A stretch of DNA of 64,000 nucleotides from CALCMJ01 sp964475415 (GCA_964475415.1 CAYYWZ010000001.1:124001-188000), one strand, 5' to 3'. Shown: positions 1 to 10,436, counted from the first letter of the stretch. Numbers and translations: made by a program. Notes: generated by a model from the sequence alone, not told the origin.

Positions 1-129
1 AGATAAATATACTACTTAAGCTGTATTTTATACAATGCAAAATCTAATAAGCTTCTTAGCAATTGTATATTCTCAGTCTATTATTGGAATTATAATATGG
101 CCACATTGATAGATCACAAAAAAGTCAAT

Positions 130-1095
130 CTAAAATAGAAATTCTGATCCTCGAGATTTTTTGTCAGGAAATCTAACAAAATTAGGTCTATCATCTAGCC
201 GTATAAGACCTGACAATCTAAGCTCCTCCCCTACTAAGGGTTCAGAACCTAGTGGCATTCTATTTCTTGCATAGAGACTCTTAAGCCTGATATTATACTT
301 TCTAGAAATATCCTTCATGGTATCTCCATCTTTTACGAAGTAAAACTCATCACTTGGCTTATTGGCTTTTCTTTGTTTGGAACTTGTCCTTGTTTTTTCT
401 CTAGATGTTTTTCTTGTTCTAGTTTTATCCACTTCTGCAACAACTTTTTCCTCTTCTTCGAAAGTTGTTTCTTGTTTCCCTTTCGTTAGAGAAATATCTA
501 CCTTTTGCGCATCTCTTGTCATCATGTCAACGTCTGTTCCTGCATAGACTTCTTCTTGCTCTGTATAAGTATCGTACTGGTATAGTTCATATTTCTCTAT
601 AATCTTAATCAATTTCTGAGGATATTTTTTATCTGTAGCATAACCTGCTTTTCTTAGACCTTTTGCCCATGACCTATAGTCGGTAGGATCATACTCAAAT
701 AAAAAATCATATCTCTGATTATTCATTAGAAAATCAGAATGAGCCATATAAGAACTTAAGGGATGATCAAATTTTCTAAAGCAACTTTCTATTAGTTTGC
801 CATTACTATCATAATCATCATCCTCATGATAATAGCCATCTCCCTGATAAGAGGACCCACACTTAATCCCAAAGTGATTATTACCATAAACTGCTAGCTC
901 ACTTCTCCCCCAATCAGACTCTAGTAAGCCCTGAGCAAGCTTGATACTAGCAGGAATACCTGTTCGCTTCATTTCACTTATCGCGATCTCTTTGTAACTG
1001 TTAATATAGAATGTAGAAACCTCACCTGCATTATTAGCAAATAGAGCAACTTGACAAAAAGACAAAAAGAAAATTAGCTTTGTTTGAATGCACAT
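130..1095 (-). CDS. Secreted glucosaminidase with C-terminal LysM domain
   Basis: Probable peptidoglycan hydrolase (endo-beta-N-acetylglucosaminidase, GH73/FlgJ-like) that cuts the glycan strand in the periplasm. Residues 1-20 form a signal peptide. Residues about 30-175 carry the glucosaminidase fold, with the family signature ending in GLLESDWGRS and catalytic Glu near residue 59, followed by NNHFGIKC and the Tyr-containing AGYATDKKYP segment. A basic, low-complexity linker (residues 175-250) leads to one LysM module near 252-295 (FVKDGDTMKDISRKYNIR), which binds peptidoglycan. Length of 321 residues is normal for Bacteroidota members of this family. The gene stands alone, with a divergent neighbour 208 bp away. 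Identity of the fold is firm; the physiological role (division, turnover) is inferred. Confidence 0.9.
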   Translation of the reverse strand: MCIQTKLIFFLSFCQVALFANNAGEVSTFYINSYKEIAISEMKRTGIPASIKLAQGLLESDWGRSELAVYGNNHFGIKCGSSYQGDGYYHEDDDYDSNGKLIESCFRKFDHPLSSYMAHSDFLMNNQRYDFLFEYDPTDYRSWAKGLRKAGYATDKKYPQKLIKIIEKYELYQYDTYTEQEEVYAGTDVDMMTRDAQKVDISLTKGKQETTFEEEEKVVAEVDKTRTRKTSREKTRTSSKQRKANKPSDEFYFVKDGDTMKDISRKYNIRLKSLYARNRMPLGSEPLVGEELRLSGLIRLDDRPNFVRFPDKKSRGSEFLF

Positions 1096-1303
1096 ATCCT
1101 TATCGATTTAATACATATTATATATAAATGTAATATGTAATGGTGTATAGCAAAATCTATTCCAATATTATTTGATCTAAAACATTTAGCTTTGAAATTC
1201 CGTTTTGTAGAGAGGAGTGTGTTCTTAGAAGGATATATAATTAACTAAAAAAAACAATGTATATTGTTTAAATACTTTACTTTTTGTTACATAAATATTG
1301 AGC

Positions 1304-2968
1304 ATGTCAAAATATATAATTTGTCTTTTTTTCCTAAGCTGCAGTCTCTCTGCACTTACACAGAGATCCACAGAAACGGGAAATAGAGAGATGAACGATC
1401 GTATATTTAACTTTATTCGTCCAGTAGGTGATCATTATATATGCCTATCATCTGAAGATATAGATCATGTATCTGATCCTGGTGTCAAGCGCCGTATGAG
1501 TTCAAAAGGTTTCTCTGAAGAAATTTTTCTAGAACTTAAGGATAAGCATTATATCACCCTGCTATCTCCTAGACTAGAGTATAAGGATGAAATTCGACTA
1601 CCGATAAGAAATGCAGACTACCTCACAGTATTTTCTATGATCTCATCAGAGAAAGGAGTAAGGATGTATTATGCTAAGCGGAAACAAAATGTAGATGAGA
1701 TCAACTATTGTGTGTTGGATATTTTTCCTAATGAACTTAGTAAATCTAAAGAAATCATTCTGGATAGATATAGATATGAAGATGATGTACCAGATACCCA
1801 TTTTAAAATCAATATGGATTCTACAAAATTTCTCTATGTTACAGAACCATTTCTTAGAGATAATCAGGTCCAAAAACTTGTCCTAACTGTAGTCGACAAT
1901 GATAATAATCTAGAATGGAATAAATTAGAAAGTTTCAAAAGAAGAAAGAATCAAATCGATTTTCAGGATATAGAATTGGATACTGCCGGAATGGTCTACA
2001 TAGCATACGACGACTATAATAGAAATACAGGAAGACCTTATAATAATGAAAAACGTGGAACTATAAGACCTGATTATCTCAGTTTTATCATGTGTACTAA
2101 GGGCAAAAAAATAAGAAAAACTTTAGAGTTAGGATATTACGATGCTTTCATTACGCATATCGATATCAGTTACAATTTAAGATTAGATGAATTATCTGTG
2201 GCTGGCATATACAAGAACAAACACAATGGAAATTATTCAGGTGTTTTTAATACAACTATTTCCTCTAACTCGCTTATGCTTGGTGATGTATTTGAAACCG
2301 ACTTCGACAAAAAACTATTAATTAGCCTTGACGAAGATGGCATTGCAAAAACATCCAACAAAGATCCTGGGCTAAGGCGAAGATTAGATTTTGATACTGA
2401 CCTCTTAGTAAAGGAAGATGGTAATATCTCTTATCTTATACAGCCGATAGAGTTAGAAAGAAGCAATAATTTCAATAATAATGCGTTCGGCCCAGGAGTA
2501 GGATTTGGCGGCTTCAATAGATTTAATAGGTTTAATACCTTTGATATAGATGAAGGTTTTAACTCCTTTTCTATGATCATGGTAGAGTTAAGAGAGCAAA
2601 CAAAATTTATACGTATTCCCAAAAACATAGATCTAAGAACGGACTACAGCTTTGTCATTGCTAAGCCTTTTGTTATACAGAATGATATTTACATTCTCTA
2701 TGCTGATAAAGAAGAAAACCTTAACAGAAGATTAAAAGAAAAGCCTGATAGACTGAGACGTAGAAATAATGCTGCACTAGTATCATGTCGTATAGATCCA
2801 GATGGATTTATGAGTAGAAAACTTGTTACAGAAGAAGAAGATAACTTGTTGATCTATCCCGGAACTATAGAGCGTATTGATTTTACTAGGTTTCTTGTTA
2901 ATGCAGAAGAACGTAGATTTTTTAATTCTAATTTCCAATTTATTATACTGACAGAAAGTGATTTGTGA
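1304..2968 (+). CDS. Secreted protein of unknown function
   Basis: I do not recognise this protein. I start it at the ATG at 1304 rather than the TTG two codons earlier, because it begins a clean signal peptide (Lys-Tyr, then a hydrophobic core ending near ALTQ). The mature part of about 535 residues is rich in charged and aromatic residues and alternates short beta-like segments, suggesting a beta-propeller or beta-rich periplasmic protein. Around residues 395-420 there is a low-complexity stretch of repeated Phe-Asn-Arg and Gly-Phe-Gly units. No catalytic motif or transmembrane segment is visible after the signal. It lies 76 bp upstream of the small lipoprotein gene on the same strand, so the two may be co-transcribed. 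Confidence 0.75.
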   Translation: MSKYIICLFFLSCSLSALTQRSTETGNREMNDRIFNFIRPVGDHYICLSSEDIDHVSDPGVKRRMSSKGFSEEIFLELKDKHYITLLSPRLEYKDEIRLPIRNADYLTVFSMISSEKGVRMYYAKRKQNVDEINYCVLDIFPNELSKSKEIILDRYRYEDDVPDTHFKINMDSTKFLYVTEPFLRDNQVQKLVLTVVDNDNNLEWNKLESFKRRKNQIDFQDIELDTAGMVYIAYDDYNRNTGRPYNNEKRGTIRPDYLSFIMCTKGKKIRKTLELGYYDAFITHIDISYNLRLDELSVAGIYKNKHNGNYSGVFNTTISSNSLMLGDVFETDFDKKLLISLDEDGIAKTSNKDPGLRRRLDFDTDLLVKEDGNISYLIQPIELERSNNFNNNAFGPGVGFGGFNRFNRFNTFDIDEGFNSFSMIMVELREQTKFIRIPKNIDLRTDYSFVIAKPFVIQNDIYILYADKEENLNRRLKEKPDRLRRRNNAALVSCRIDPDGFMSRKLVTEEEDNLLIYPGTIERIDFTRFLVNAEERRFFNSNFQFIILTESDL

Positions 2969-3044
2969 AATAATTCTCAGAACCAAACCCAACCTTTAAC
3001 CACTAAACTTGTGTCTTAGTAAGGGAATGAAAAAATGAAATTAT

Positions 3045-3368
3045 ATGAATAAATTATTATCTGTAGTATATCTACTTTTCACTTTCTTTATTATGTCATC
3101 TACTGCTTGTGACAGTAATGATGATAAGAATTGTGAGATACCTATGACCTTCCAAGATATGACAGGACTGGCCGGCTGTGGCTTCCTCCTAGTACTGGAT
3201 CTAGACGATGAAGAGAGGCGCTTAGAAGCAATAAACTTGTCCGATTTCGACATCGTTCCTTCAGATGGACTAGAAGTATGTGGCACCTTTGTTATTAGGC
3301 TAGGTATGGCCAGCACATGTATGGCAGGAGAAATCGTAGAGCTAACATCGCTTACACTTAAAGACTAA
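3045..3368 (+). CDS. Small cysteine-rich lipoprotein of unknown function
   Basis: A 107-residue protein with an N-terminal signal peptide ending in a lipobox-like SSTAC followed by an acidic DSNDD, so it is probably lipid-anchored. Four further cysteines lie in the mature part (NCEIP, AGCGF, EVCGTF, STCMAG), which could form two disulfides. The spacing and the short beta-prone segments suggest a small, disulfide-stabilised beta fold. The ATG at 3045 is the only sensible start, because the upstream ATG triplets run into stops. It follows the unknown secreted protein by 76 bp and is followed by a strong bidirectional terminator. No function can be assigned. Confidence 0.7.
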   Translation: MNKLLSVVYLLFTFFIMSSTACDSNDDKNCEIPMTFQDMTGLAGCGFLLVLDLDDEERRLEAINLSDFDIVPSDGLEVCGTFVIRLGMASTCMAGEIVELTSLTLKD

Positions 3369-3418
3369 CAAAAGCTGAAATTATATCTAAAACATAAACC
3401 ACGATTTAAAGCATTAAA

Positions 3419-3459
3419 AGCCCCAGTTATTATGTAAATAACTAGGGCTGATTTTTTTT
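3419..3459. terminator. Bidirectional intrinsic terminator
   Basis: Inverted repeat AGCCCCAGTTATT / AATAACTAGGGCT (12 pairs, one mismatch, 5-nt loop), followed by eight T on the plus strand. On the minus strand it is followed by TTTT. It separates the convergent ends of the small lipoprotein gene and the GH3 gene and probably serves both. Confidence 0.8.
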
Positions 3460-5752
3460 ATGGTTGGCTTATCATAACTTTTTTCTTAAGTGTTATGGAT
3501 GCACCAAGCGGGCAATCAGAACTACCTCCTACAAAAATATCAAAATCACCTTCCTCTACAAGATACTTACCCTGGTTATCATAAAATCCTAGGTGACTTT
3601 CATCTAAGGTAAATTTCACTACTTTGGATTCTCCCTTAGCTAATTCTACTAGTTCGAATCCTTTTAATTCTTTAACTGGTCGGACTACCTTACCTACCTT
3701 ATCTCTAATATATAATTGTACAACTTCCTTACCTTTCACATCCCCCACATTTTTAAGATTTACAGAAACGTTAACCTTTCCTGTAGTACTATAATTATTA
3801 GTAATGACTGGCTTGTCATAGGAGAATTCTGTATAACTCTTTCCGTATCCAAAAGGATATAACGCCGAATTTTCCTCATCTATATAATGTGTCCAAAAAA
3901 CCAACTCTAGAGGACCTGGACGTCCAGTGTTCATAGCGTTATAATAAAGCGGCATCTGTCCTACTGACCTAGGAAATGACATAGGTAGTTTTCCGCTAGG
4001 GTTATACTTTCCTGTGAGCACCTCTGCAATAGCATGCCCTGCCTGTGTGCCCAGTTGCCACGCTTGTACGATAGCAGGAAGATTTTCATCTGCCCAAGAA
4101 AGTACAAGTGGTCGACCACTCATTACAACTAATATTATGTTAGGATTTACAGCATGTACTGCTTCTAGTAATTCCTGTTGTAGACCAGGAAAATCTAATT
4201 TCGTTCTCGATCTACCTTCACCTGACTGGTAACCATGCTCTCCTAGCACCATAATAACCGTTTCTGATTTTTTTGCTAGAGTTACAGCTTCTTCTATTCC
4301 TGTTCTATCATCCTCATTGATTTTTACCTCATTTATAAAGTCTACAGGTGCTGTGATAAGTTTAGGTCCACTACTGTATTCATAAGATATTCCTGCTGCA
4401 TCTAATCCTTCTAGAACAGAGACTGCTGTGCCATCATCTGAACCTATTCTCCAAGAACCCAGCGGACTCGTTTTGTCATCTGCCAAAGGGCCTATTACAG
4501 CTAATTTATTAGCATCTTTAATCGGTAGCATCTTATTCTCATTCCTCAGCAGAACGATAGATTTCTTAGCCATATCTAAGGCTGCTGCTTTATGATCTTC
4601 ATGATATAAAAGATCCTTCTCTCTTGCCTCATCACAATACTTGTAAGGATCATCTAATAGGCCTAGATCTTCTTTTACTTGCAATATTCTTGTTACTGCA
4701 TCATCTATCACTTTTATATCGACCTTCCCATCTGTAACAGCTTTCTCTAAATGATCTACATAAGCCGAAGATTCCATATCCATATCTGAACCCGCATTTG
4801 CTGATTGTACTGCTACATGTTCTATATCTTTTGAGAAACCATGCGCTATCATCTCCCGACCTGAACTCCAGTCAGATATCACAAAGCCCTCAAACCCCCA
4901 AGCACCCTTTAGAATATCTCGCATCAAAAAAGCATCACCTGTTGCTGGAACTCCATTAAGCGTATTGAAAGAATTCATAACAGTTGCTGCACCTATTTCT
5001 ACACCTGCTTTAAAGGGTGGAAGAATTACATTATACAAAGTCGATGTACCAACATCTACAGCATTGTAATCTCTGCCTGCCTCAGAAAATCCGTATCCAG
5101 CAAAATGTTTTAGCGTAGCAGCCATCGTATTAGAACTAGACAAATCGCTACCTTGAAACCCCTTTACTCTCGCCATACCTATCTGACTTCCTAAGTATGG
5201 ATCCTCTCCAGCTCCTTCCATAACTCTACCCCATCTTGCATCCCTAGATATATCTACCATAGGAGCAAAGGTCCAATTAAGCCCTCTCGCCGTAGCTTCT
5301 ATCGCAGCAGTTCTAGCTGATTTTTGTATAGCTTCTAGATCCCAACTTGCTGCTTCAGCAAGAGGAATAGGACTAAGTGTTTTATGTCCATGGATAACAT
5401 CGTAACCAAATATAAGCGGTATGCCCAAACGGCTTTCATTTACAACTTCCTCTTGCATTTTTCTCACATTTTCTACACCTACTACATTCAGTACAGAACC
5501 TACCTTCCCGCTTCTAAGGTCTTCATATTTTTTCTTTGCATTACCTGCTGCTGGTGCTGGACCCGTAGCGTCCCAGAAACCGTTGTATTGATTCATCTGG
5601 CCTACTTTTTCTGCAAGGGTCATTTTGCTAACGAGTTCGTCAACTCTAGACATTTCCTTTTTCTCTATAAGTTGTACGGTATTCTTCTGACTACAGCTTG
5701 TTAGAAACAGGAGAAATCCAACTACTATAATAGCAATATTAGTTAGTCTCAT
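3458..5752 (-). CDS. bglX: GH3 beta-glucosidase (BglX-like lipoprotein)
   Basis: Exo-acting beta-glucosidase that releases glucose from the non-reducing end of beta-glucan oligosaccharides, the last step of laminarin breakdown in this locus. A lipoprotein signal (FLLFLTSCS) places it at a membrane facing the periplasm or outside. The order is GH3 N-terminal barrel (about 35-370), GH3 C-terminal domain (about 400-640) and a fibronectin III-like domain (about 680-755). The nucleophile is Asp294 in GFVISDWSS. The likely acid/base Glu512 is in SGEGRSRTKLDFPG. The length of 764 is typical of BglX. It is the last gene of the minus-strand operon, 34 bp after susD, and ends in a shared terminator. 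Activity on beta-1,3 linkages is inferred from the GH16 neighbour. Confidence 0.95.
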   Translation of the reverse strand: MRLTNIAIIVVGFLLFLTSCSQKNTVQLIEKKEMSRVDELVSKMTLAEKVGQMNQYNGFWDATGPAPAAGNAKKKYEDLRSGKVGSVLNVVGVENVRKMQEEVVNESRLGIPLIFGYDVIHGHKTLSPIPLAEAASWDLEAIQKSARTAAIEATARGLNWTFAPMVDISRDARWGRVMEGAGEDPYLGSQIGMARVKGFQGSDLSSSNTMAATLKHFAGYGFSEAGRDYNAVDVGTSTLYNVILPPFKAGVEIGAATVMNSFNTLNGVPATGDAFLMRDILKGAWGFEGFVISDWSSGREMIAHGFSKDIEHVAVQSANAGSDMDMESSAYVDHLEKAVTDGKVDIKVIDDAVTRILQVKEDLGLLDDPYKYCDEAREKDLLYHEDHKAAALDMAKKSIVLLRNENKMLPIKDANKLAVIGPLADDKTSPLGSWRIGSDDGTAVSVLEGLDAAGISYEYSSGPKLITAPVDFINEVKINEDDRTGIEEAVTLAKKSETVIMVLGEHGYQSGEGRSRTKLDFPGLQQELLEAVHAVNPNIILVVMSGRPLVLSWADENLPAIVQAWQLGTQAGHAIAEVLTGKYNPSGKLPMSFPRSVGQMPLYYNAMNTGRPGPLELVFWTHYIDEENSALYPFGYGKSYTEFSYDKPVITNNYSTTGKVNVSVNLKNVGDVKGKEVVQLYIRDKVGKVVRPVKELKGFELVELAKGESKVVKFTLDESHLGFYDNQGKYLVEEGDFDIFVGGSSDCPLGASITLKKKVMISQP

Positions 5753-5786
5753 TTATTTTGATTTTTATAGTGTTTTATTCTAATAA

Positions 5787-7334
5787 TTAATACCCGTCAT
5801 TTTGTATAAACAATCCAGCTGACAAGTCCACCTCTATCTGTGGAATAGGGAAAAATCCTCTTGTAGTTGAATTAAAGGTTACTTCAAACAATTGTTGATC
5901 TCCCTCGTAATTAGGACCTCTTTCATTCTGATCATTTATTTCATTCTCTGCAATACTTAAGCCTCTTCTTAGCAAATCAAAATATCTATGACCTTCTAAT
6001 GCAAATTCAAATCTTCTTTCATTAAATATATTATCTAAGCTTGCTGGCACACTTGGTAGACCTACTCTTGCTCTTACCATATTTAGATAAGACTGTGCAT
6101 TAGGACTTCCTAGTTCCGCAGCCATAAGTAGAATATCTGAATATCTTATCACTCTCTGATTACAAGTTCTGTTATGCTCGAACTGACCATCTGAACCCCA
6201 ATGCTCCACATCAGAACTATACTTTCTAGAGAAATTTCCTGTATGCTGATATCCTTTTACAAGATTACCATCTAAGTCAGCTTGTTGCAGAATAGTATGC
6301 TCAAATCTAGGATCTCCACTCATATCGCTTACTAGCTTTTGCGTTACCGGTGCAAAGCTCCAGCCTCTATTCCAGTTTGTAGATCCAGTAACTCTCGGAC
6401 CTTGCATCTGTGCTGCTAGGTTACCTTCACTACCTCTTAGGTATCCCCAATCCCACCATGCAGGACTATCACCATGAGATATTTCGAACACTGACTCTGG
6501 ACCAAACTCCGAGGGAATACGAAAGATCTCTCCATAGTCTTCTAGTAAGGCATGACCACTATTAGTTATAAGATCTTCTAATCCAGCAAGTACAAAATTT
6601 CTATCTACAGTTACCCCTGCAGCATCTAGTTCTGATCCATAGACACCATTATAAAATAGGTATATTCTTGCTAGCATACCCTGTGCTGCCCACTTACTTA
6701 CTCTGCCCCTATCATTAGCTGCAATTTCCTCAGGAAGATCTTCTATAGCATCTAATAGATCTTGTGCTATAAGATTATATACATTTCTAGGTGCACTCTG
6801 CTCCTGGCTGTAATCTGAAGGACCCTTTGCCGTTTCCGTTACCAAGGGTATATTCTCAAAAAAACGAACCAATTCAAAATAAAAATGAGCACGTAAAAAC
6901 TTACTCTCCGCTATTAACCTTGCCTTAAACTCATCGCTAGCATCTATATCTCCTATTCTTTCCAGCAATAGATTAGCTCTGTATATTCCCGTATAATTTT
7001 TAAGCCAGATAGAATGCACTAAAGCATTAGTTGTCGGTATCAAAAACTTATTTAGTTCGTCCTCATCAAAACCATCATTAGCATCTCCACCTCCTGCATA
7101 AGCATCATCAGAAAGTATGTCTGATACCGTAATAACAGGAGACCAACTTATTCCTGGAGAAGACTGATAGCCTAGTGCATCATATATCGCGACAACTGCC
7201 TCCATTGCATCAGTCTCAGTCTTATAAAAATTAGTAGATACTACCTGATCTAAAGGCTGACGATCTAAAAAATCATCAGAACAACCTACGAATAGTATAC
7301 TAAATGCTAAAATATATAATTTACAATTTTTCAT
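5787..7334 (-). CDS. SusD-family glycan-binding lipoprotein
   Basis: Outer-membrane lipoprotein that sits as a lid on the SusC channel and binds incoming oligosaccharides. The signal ends in FVGCSDDFLDRQPLDQ, the classic SusD start. The N-terminal SusD-like part covers roughly 20-220, and the C-terminal RagB/SusD part carries VIRYSDILLMAAE and RRFEFALEGHRYFDLLRRG near residues 400-470, which are family signatures. Tetratricopeptide-like helices fill the rest. The 515-residue length is normal. It lies 18 bp downstream of the susC homolog and is certainly co-transcribed with it. The ligand is inferred to be laminari-oligosaccharides from the flanking GH16 and GH3 genes. Confidence 0.95.
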   Translation of the reverse strand: MKNCKLYILAFSILFVGCSDDFLDRQPLDQVVSTNFYKTETDAMEAVVAIYDALGYQSSPGISWSPVITVSDILSDDAYAGGGDANDGFDEDELNKFLIPTTNALVHSIWLKNYTGIYRANLLLERIGDIDASDEFKARLIAESKFLRAHFYFELVRFFENIPLVTETAKGPSDYSQEQSAPRNVYNLIAQDLLDAIEDLPEEIAANDRGRVSKWAAQGMLARIYLFYNGVYGSELDAAGVTVDRNFVLAGLEDLITNSGHALLEDYGEIFRIPSEFGPESVFEISHGDSPAWWDWGYLRGSEGNLAAQMQGPRVTGSTNWNRGWSFAPVTQKLVSDMSGDPRFEHTILQQADLDGNLVKGYQHTGNFSRKYSSDVEHWGSDGQFEHNRTCNQRVIRYSDILLMAAELGSPNAQSYLNMVRARVGLPSVPASLDNIFNERRFEFALEGHRYFDLLRRGLSIAENEINDQNERGPNYEGDQQLFEVTFNSTTRGFFPIPQIEVDLSAGLFIQNDGY

Positions 7335-7352
7335 AATTTATATTTTGGTCGT

Positions 7353-10300
7353 TTAAAAAGTAACACTAGTTCCGAATCTTACTGTCCTTGCTTGTGGATA
7401 GATTGCTCTATCTATTCCTATGTCAAAAGAGCTAAAAGAACCAATCTCTGGATCTACTCCTGTATAACCTGTAAAGGTCAGCATGTTTTCTCCAGAGATA
7501 TAAAATCTCCAGTTCTCAGCGCCTAGTTTTTTGATCATATCTCTAGGTAAGCTATATCCTATCTGAATATTCTTAAGCCTAACAAATGATCCATCTTCTA
7601 TATAAAGATCAGAAACCCTATAATTGTTGTTCTCATCTACCCAAGTATACCTTGGAACAGTGGTAGAAGTTCCCTCTCCTGTCCATCTATCTAGAATAGC
7701 AGTAGTTCTGTTTGTAAATCGAAGATCTTGTCGCTGGGTGCCGTTAAAGATATCGTTGCCTAGTGAACCTTGGAAAAAGAAAGAGAAATCTATATTCTTA
7801 TATTCTACAGAAGCATTAAATCCAAAAGTCACATCTGGTGTAGGATTTCCTATCTGTGTTCTATCATCGTCATTTATTACACCATCTTGATTGACATCTA
7901 CAAATCGAACATCTCCCGGCACTGCTCTTGGTTGCAATACCTCTCCGTCAATATTTATATGTCTAAATATTTCATCTTGGTTTTGGAAAATACCATCCGT
8001 TTTATATCCCCAGAAATAAGAAATGGGTAATCCCTCTTCTGATCTTGTAACTGCACCAGCTAATGCCCAGCTTGCTCCCGGAATTACTTTCTCATTATTT
8101 CCGATGAATGTAATTTCATTCATATTAAAAGCGCCATTGACACCTATAAAATATTTCATATCTCCCTTAACTGTTCTCCAGTTAAGCGACCATTCTATAC
8201 CTTTATTTTGTACACTCCCTACATTGGTTACTGGACCGTCATTCCCCACATGTCCCGGTATTCTAATGGTCTCTAGTAGACCATTCGTATTCTTGATATA
8301 ATAATCCAATGTGGCTTGTAATTTATTGTCAAAAAGTCCGAAATCCAATCCTACGTTATATTGCTCGGATTCCTCCCAACGTATATCTGCGTTTTCAAGA
8401 AAATTAGGTGAGGAGCCAACTGTACTTCCTGCCCCTATGCCATATCTTCGATCTCTATTAATAGTGGAAACAAACTGATAATCACCAATTTCTTGATTTC
8501 CATTTACTCCCCATGATGCTCTAAACTTTAAATAGTTTAGTAACGAAAGATCTTCCATGAAATGCTCATCACTCACTACCCATGCCAAGCCCACTGATGG
8601 GAAATATCCAAATCTGTTATTAGCGCCAAATCTAGAAGAACCATCTCTTCTCATAATGGCTGTTAAGGAATATTTATCCTTGTAACTATAATTTAATCTA
8701 CCGAAGTTAGAATATAACGCAGAGTGAGTGGCACCACCATTGGCAGTCCATACCGTATCTGTTGCAAGATTTAAATATACATTATCAGGATCATCTACAG
8801 GAACACCTGCATTAAATCCACTTAGGTCTTCGTAATTAAATTCTGTTGCCGTAATACCTACTAGACCTCCTAGGGTGTGATCGCCAAAAGTTTTCTCATA
8901 TGAAAGTGTGTTCTCCCACTGCCATGTAAAAAATCTTTGGATTCTCTTATTGACAGAAGTCTTATTATCATTAAGCTGTGCTCCGTTCAAAAAGAATAGA
9001 GGCCTAAATCCATCATCTAATAAATATGCTAGATCTATTCCCGCACTGGATCTCAGTTTCAAATTACTGATAGGTTCCAATTCTGCATATACATTTCCTA
9101 CAAGCTGATCTTTTCTTGTTTCGTCATTATCAACCTCTAATAAGGCAAGTGGATTCACGACTTCTGCACCTACATATTCCGAAATTCCATAAGCATTACC
9201 TTCTTGATCTCTCACCACAGGCTCTAAGGAAAAAGGATAATTAGCTAATGTTTCCTCGTCTGTCTCAAACACCGGTGTTAGTGGATCTAAATTTAATGCA
9301 CTACTGTAAGCTCCATTGAAGGATTGGTTTGTCCCAATTCCTCTTTTTACTAGATGGGTATACGCTAGATTATTTCCAAAAGAAAAAACACTGTTAACCT
9401 TATGGTTAGAATTTAATCTCGCAGTAATTCTATCAAACTGTGATTTGCTCCCACCGATAATTCCCTCCTGCGAGAAAAAAGAAAAACTAGAAGCAAAAGT
9501 CGACCTTTCTCCTCCACCATTTACAGAAATCTGGTGGTTCTGCATAGGTGCATCTTTTACAAATAATGCATCTTGCCAATCTGTATCATGACGAGAGATC
9601 TCGAGCAGATCGAAAGGCTCAGAAAGTCCTGCATTTCTAGCCCCTTCATTCATGATCATTTTATACTGATCTGCATTAAGCATCTCTAAATTATTGGTGG
9701 CATTCTGCACTCCATAATATCCATCGTAAGTAAGCGATAACTTTCCATTCTTTCCAGACTTGGTTGTAATAAGTACAACACCATTAGCAGCTCTTGCACC
9801 ATAGATCGCAGAAGATGCAGCATCTTTTAGTACATCTATAGATTCTATGTCTCCAGGATTTAGATAATCTATTCCACCTACTGGTAGACCGTCTACTATA
9901 TATAAAGGTTTAGCATTTCCTGTGGTACCTACTCCTCTTACTCTTACTGTAGGTTCATCCCCTGGCTGACCGGACTGATTAGTTACTTGTACGCCGGGTG
10001 TTCTACCTTGCAGTGCTTGTTCTACTCTAAGAATAGGAGTAGCCGTTATTTCTTCAGCGCTCACACGAGCCGTGGCTCCAGTAACAACTTTCTTTTTTTG
10101 TCTTCCATAACCAACAACAATTACCTCATCTAACTGATTATTATTAACACCTAGTGCGATGTCAATTATCTGTCTACCTTCTATAGGTATAATCATAGTT
10201 TCATAACCGATAAAGGAAATCTCTAAACTATCGTTGAGATTTTCTACAGCAAGTGAATATGTACCATCATAATCAGAAATAGTACCACTAGTTGTTCCTT

Positions 10301-10436
10301 TGATAAGGATGGTAGCTCCTGGGATCTCTTCTCCTGTTTCTCCATCAGAAATAATACCTGTAACTTCAGTTTGACCCAGCATATGGGACCATATAAATAA
10401 ACTAAAGTACAGAACAGAGTATAATTTTTTATGCAT
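7353..10436 (-). CDS. SusC-family TonB-dependent outer-membrane transporter
   Basis: Energy-coupled importer of glycan oligosaccharides across the outer membrane. After the signal peptide (ends near LGQ) comes a carboxypeptidase D-like regulatory domain (about 25-100). The connecting segment ALGVNNNQLDEVIVVGYG is the SusC/RagA hallmark, followed by the plug domain (about 120-230, with IYGARAANGVVLITTKSG). The 22-strand barrel runs to the C-terminus, ending in the aromatic-rich RTVRFGTSVTF expected for barrel insertion. The 1027 residues match the family. It sits 45 bp after the GH16 gene and 18 bp before susD. Substrate (beta-1,3-glucan fragments) is inferred from context. Confidence 0.96.
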   Translation of the reverse strand: MHKKLYSVLYFSLFIWSHMLGQTEVTGIISDGETGEEIPGATILIKGTTSGTISDYDGTYSLAVENLNDSLEISFIGYETMIIPIEGRQIIDIALGVNNNQLDEVIVVGYGRQKKKVVTGATARVSAEEITATPILRVEQALQGRTPGVQVTNQSGQPGDEPTVRVRGVGTTGNAKPLYIVDGLPVGGIDYLNPGDIESIDVLKDAASSAIYGARAANGVVLITTKSGKNGKLSLTYDGYYGVQNATNNLEMLNADQYKMIMNEGARNAGLSEPFDLLEISRHDTDWQDALFVKDAPMQNHQISVNGGGERSTFASSFSFFSQEGIIGGSKSQFDRITARLNSNHKVNSVFSFGNNLAYTHLVKRGIGTNQSFNGAYSSALNLDPLTPVFETDEETLANYPFSLEPVVRDQEGNAYGISEYVGAEVVNPLALLEVDNDETRKDQLVGNVYAELEPISNLKLRSSAGIDLAYLLDDGFRPLFFLNGAQLNDNKTSVNKRIQRFFTWQWENTLSYEKTFGDHTLGGLVGITATEFNYEDLSGFNAGVPVDDPDNVYLNLATDTVWTANGGATHSALYSNFGRLNYSYKDKYSLTAIMRRDGSSRFGANNRFGYFPSVGLAWVVSDEHFMEDLSLLNYLKFRASWGVNGNQEIGDYQFVSTINRDRRYGIGAGSTVGSSPNFLENADIRWEESEQYNVGLDFGLFDNKLQATLDYYIKNTNGLLETIRIPGHVGNDGPVTNVGSVQNKGIEWSLNWRTVKGDMKYFIGVNGAFNMNEITFIGNNEKVIPGASWALAGAVTRSEEGLPISYFWGYKTDGIFQNQDEIFRHINIDGEVLQPRAVPGDVRFVDVNQDGVINDDDRTQIGNPTPDVTFGFNASVEYKNIDFSFFFQGSLGNDIFNGTQRQDLRFTNRTTAILDRWTGEGTSTTVPRYTWVDENNNYRVSDLYIEDGSFVRLKNIQIGYSLPRDMIKKLGAENWRFYISGENMLTFTGYTGVDPEIGSFSSFDIGIDRAIYPQARTVRFGTSVTF

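Noticed and set aside
3652..3661. GTTCGAATCC, resembling a tRNA T-loop
   Set aside because: It lies inside the GH3 coding sequence, and no acceptor, D or anticodon arm could be found around it. The similar GTTCGAACC near 37605 lies within uvrA.
5384..5704. Open frame of about 106 codons on the plus strand
   Set aside because: It is antisense to the start of the GH3 gene and has the composition of a shadow frame, with no start signal or domain.
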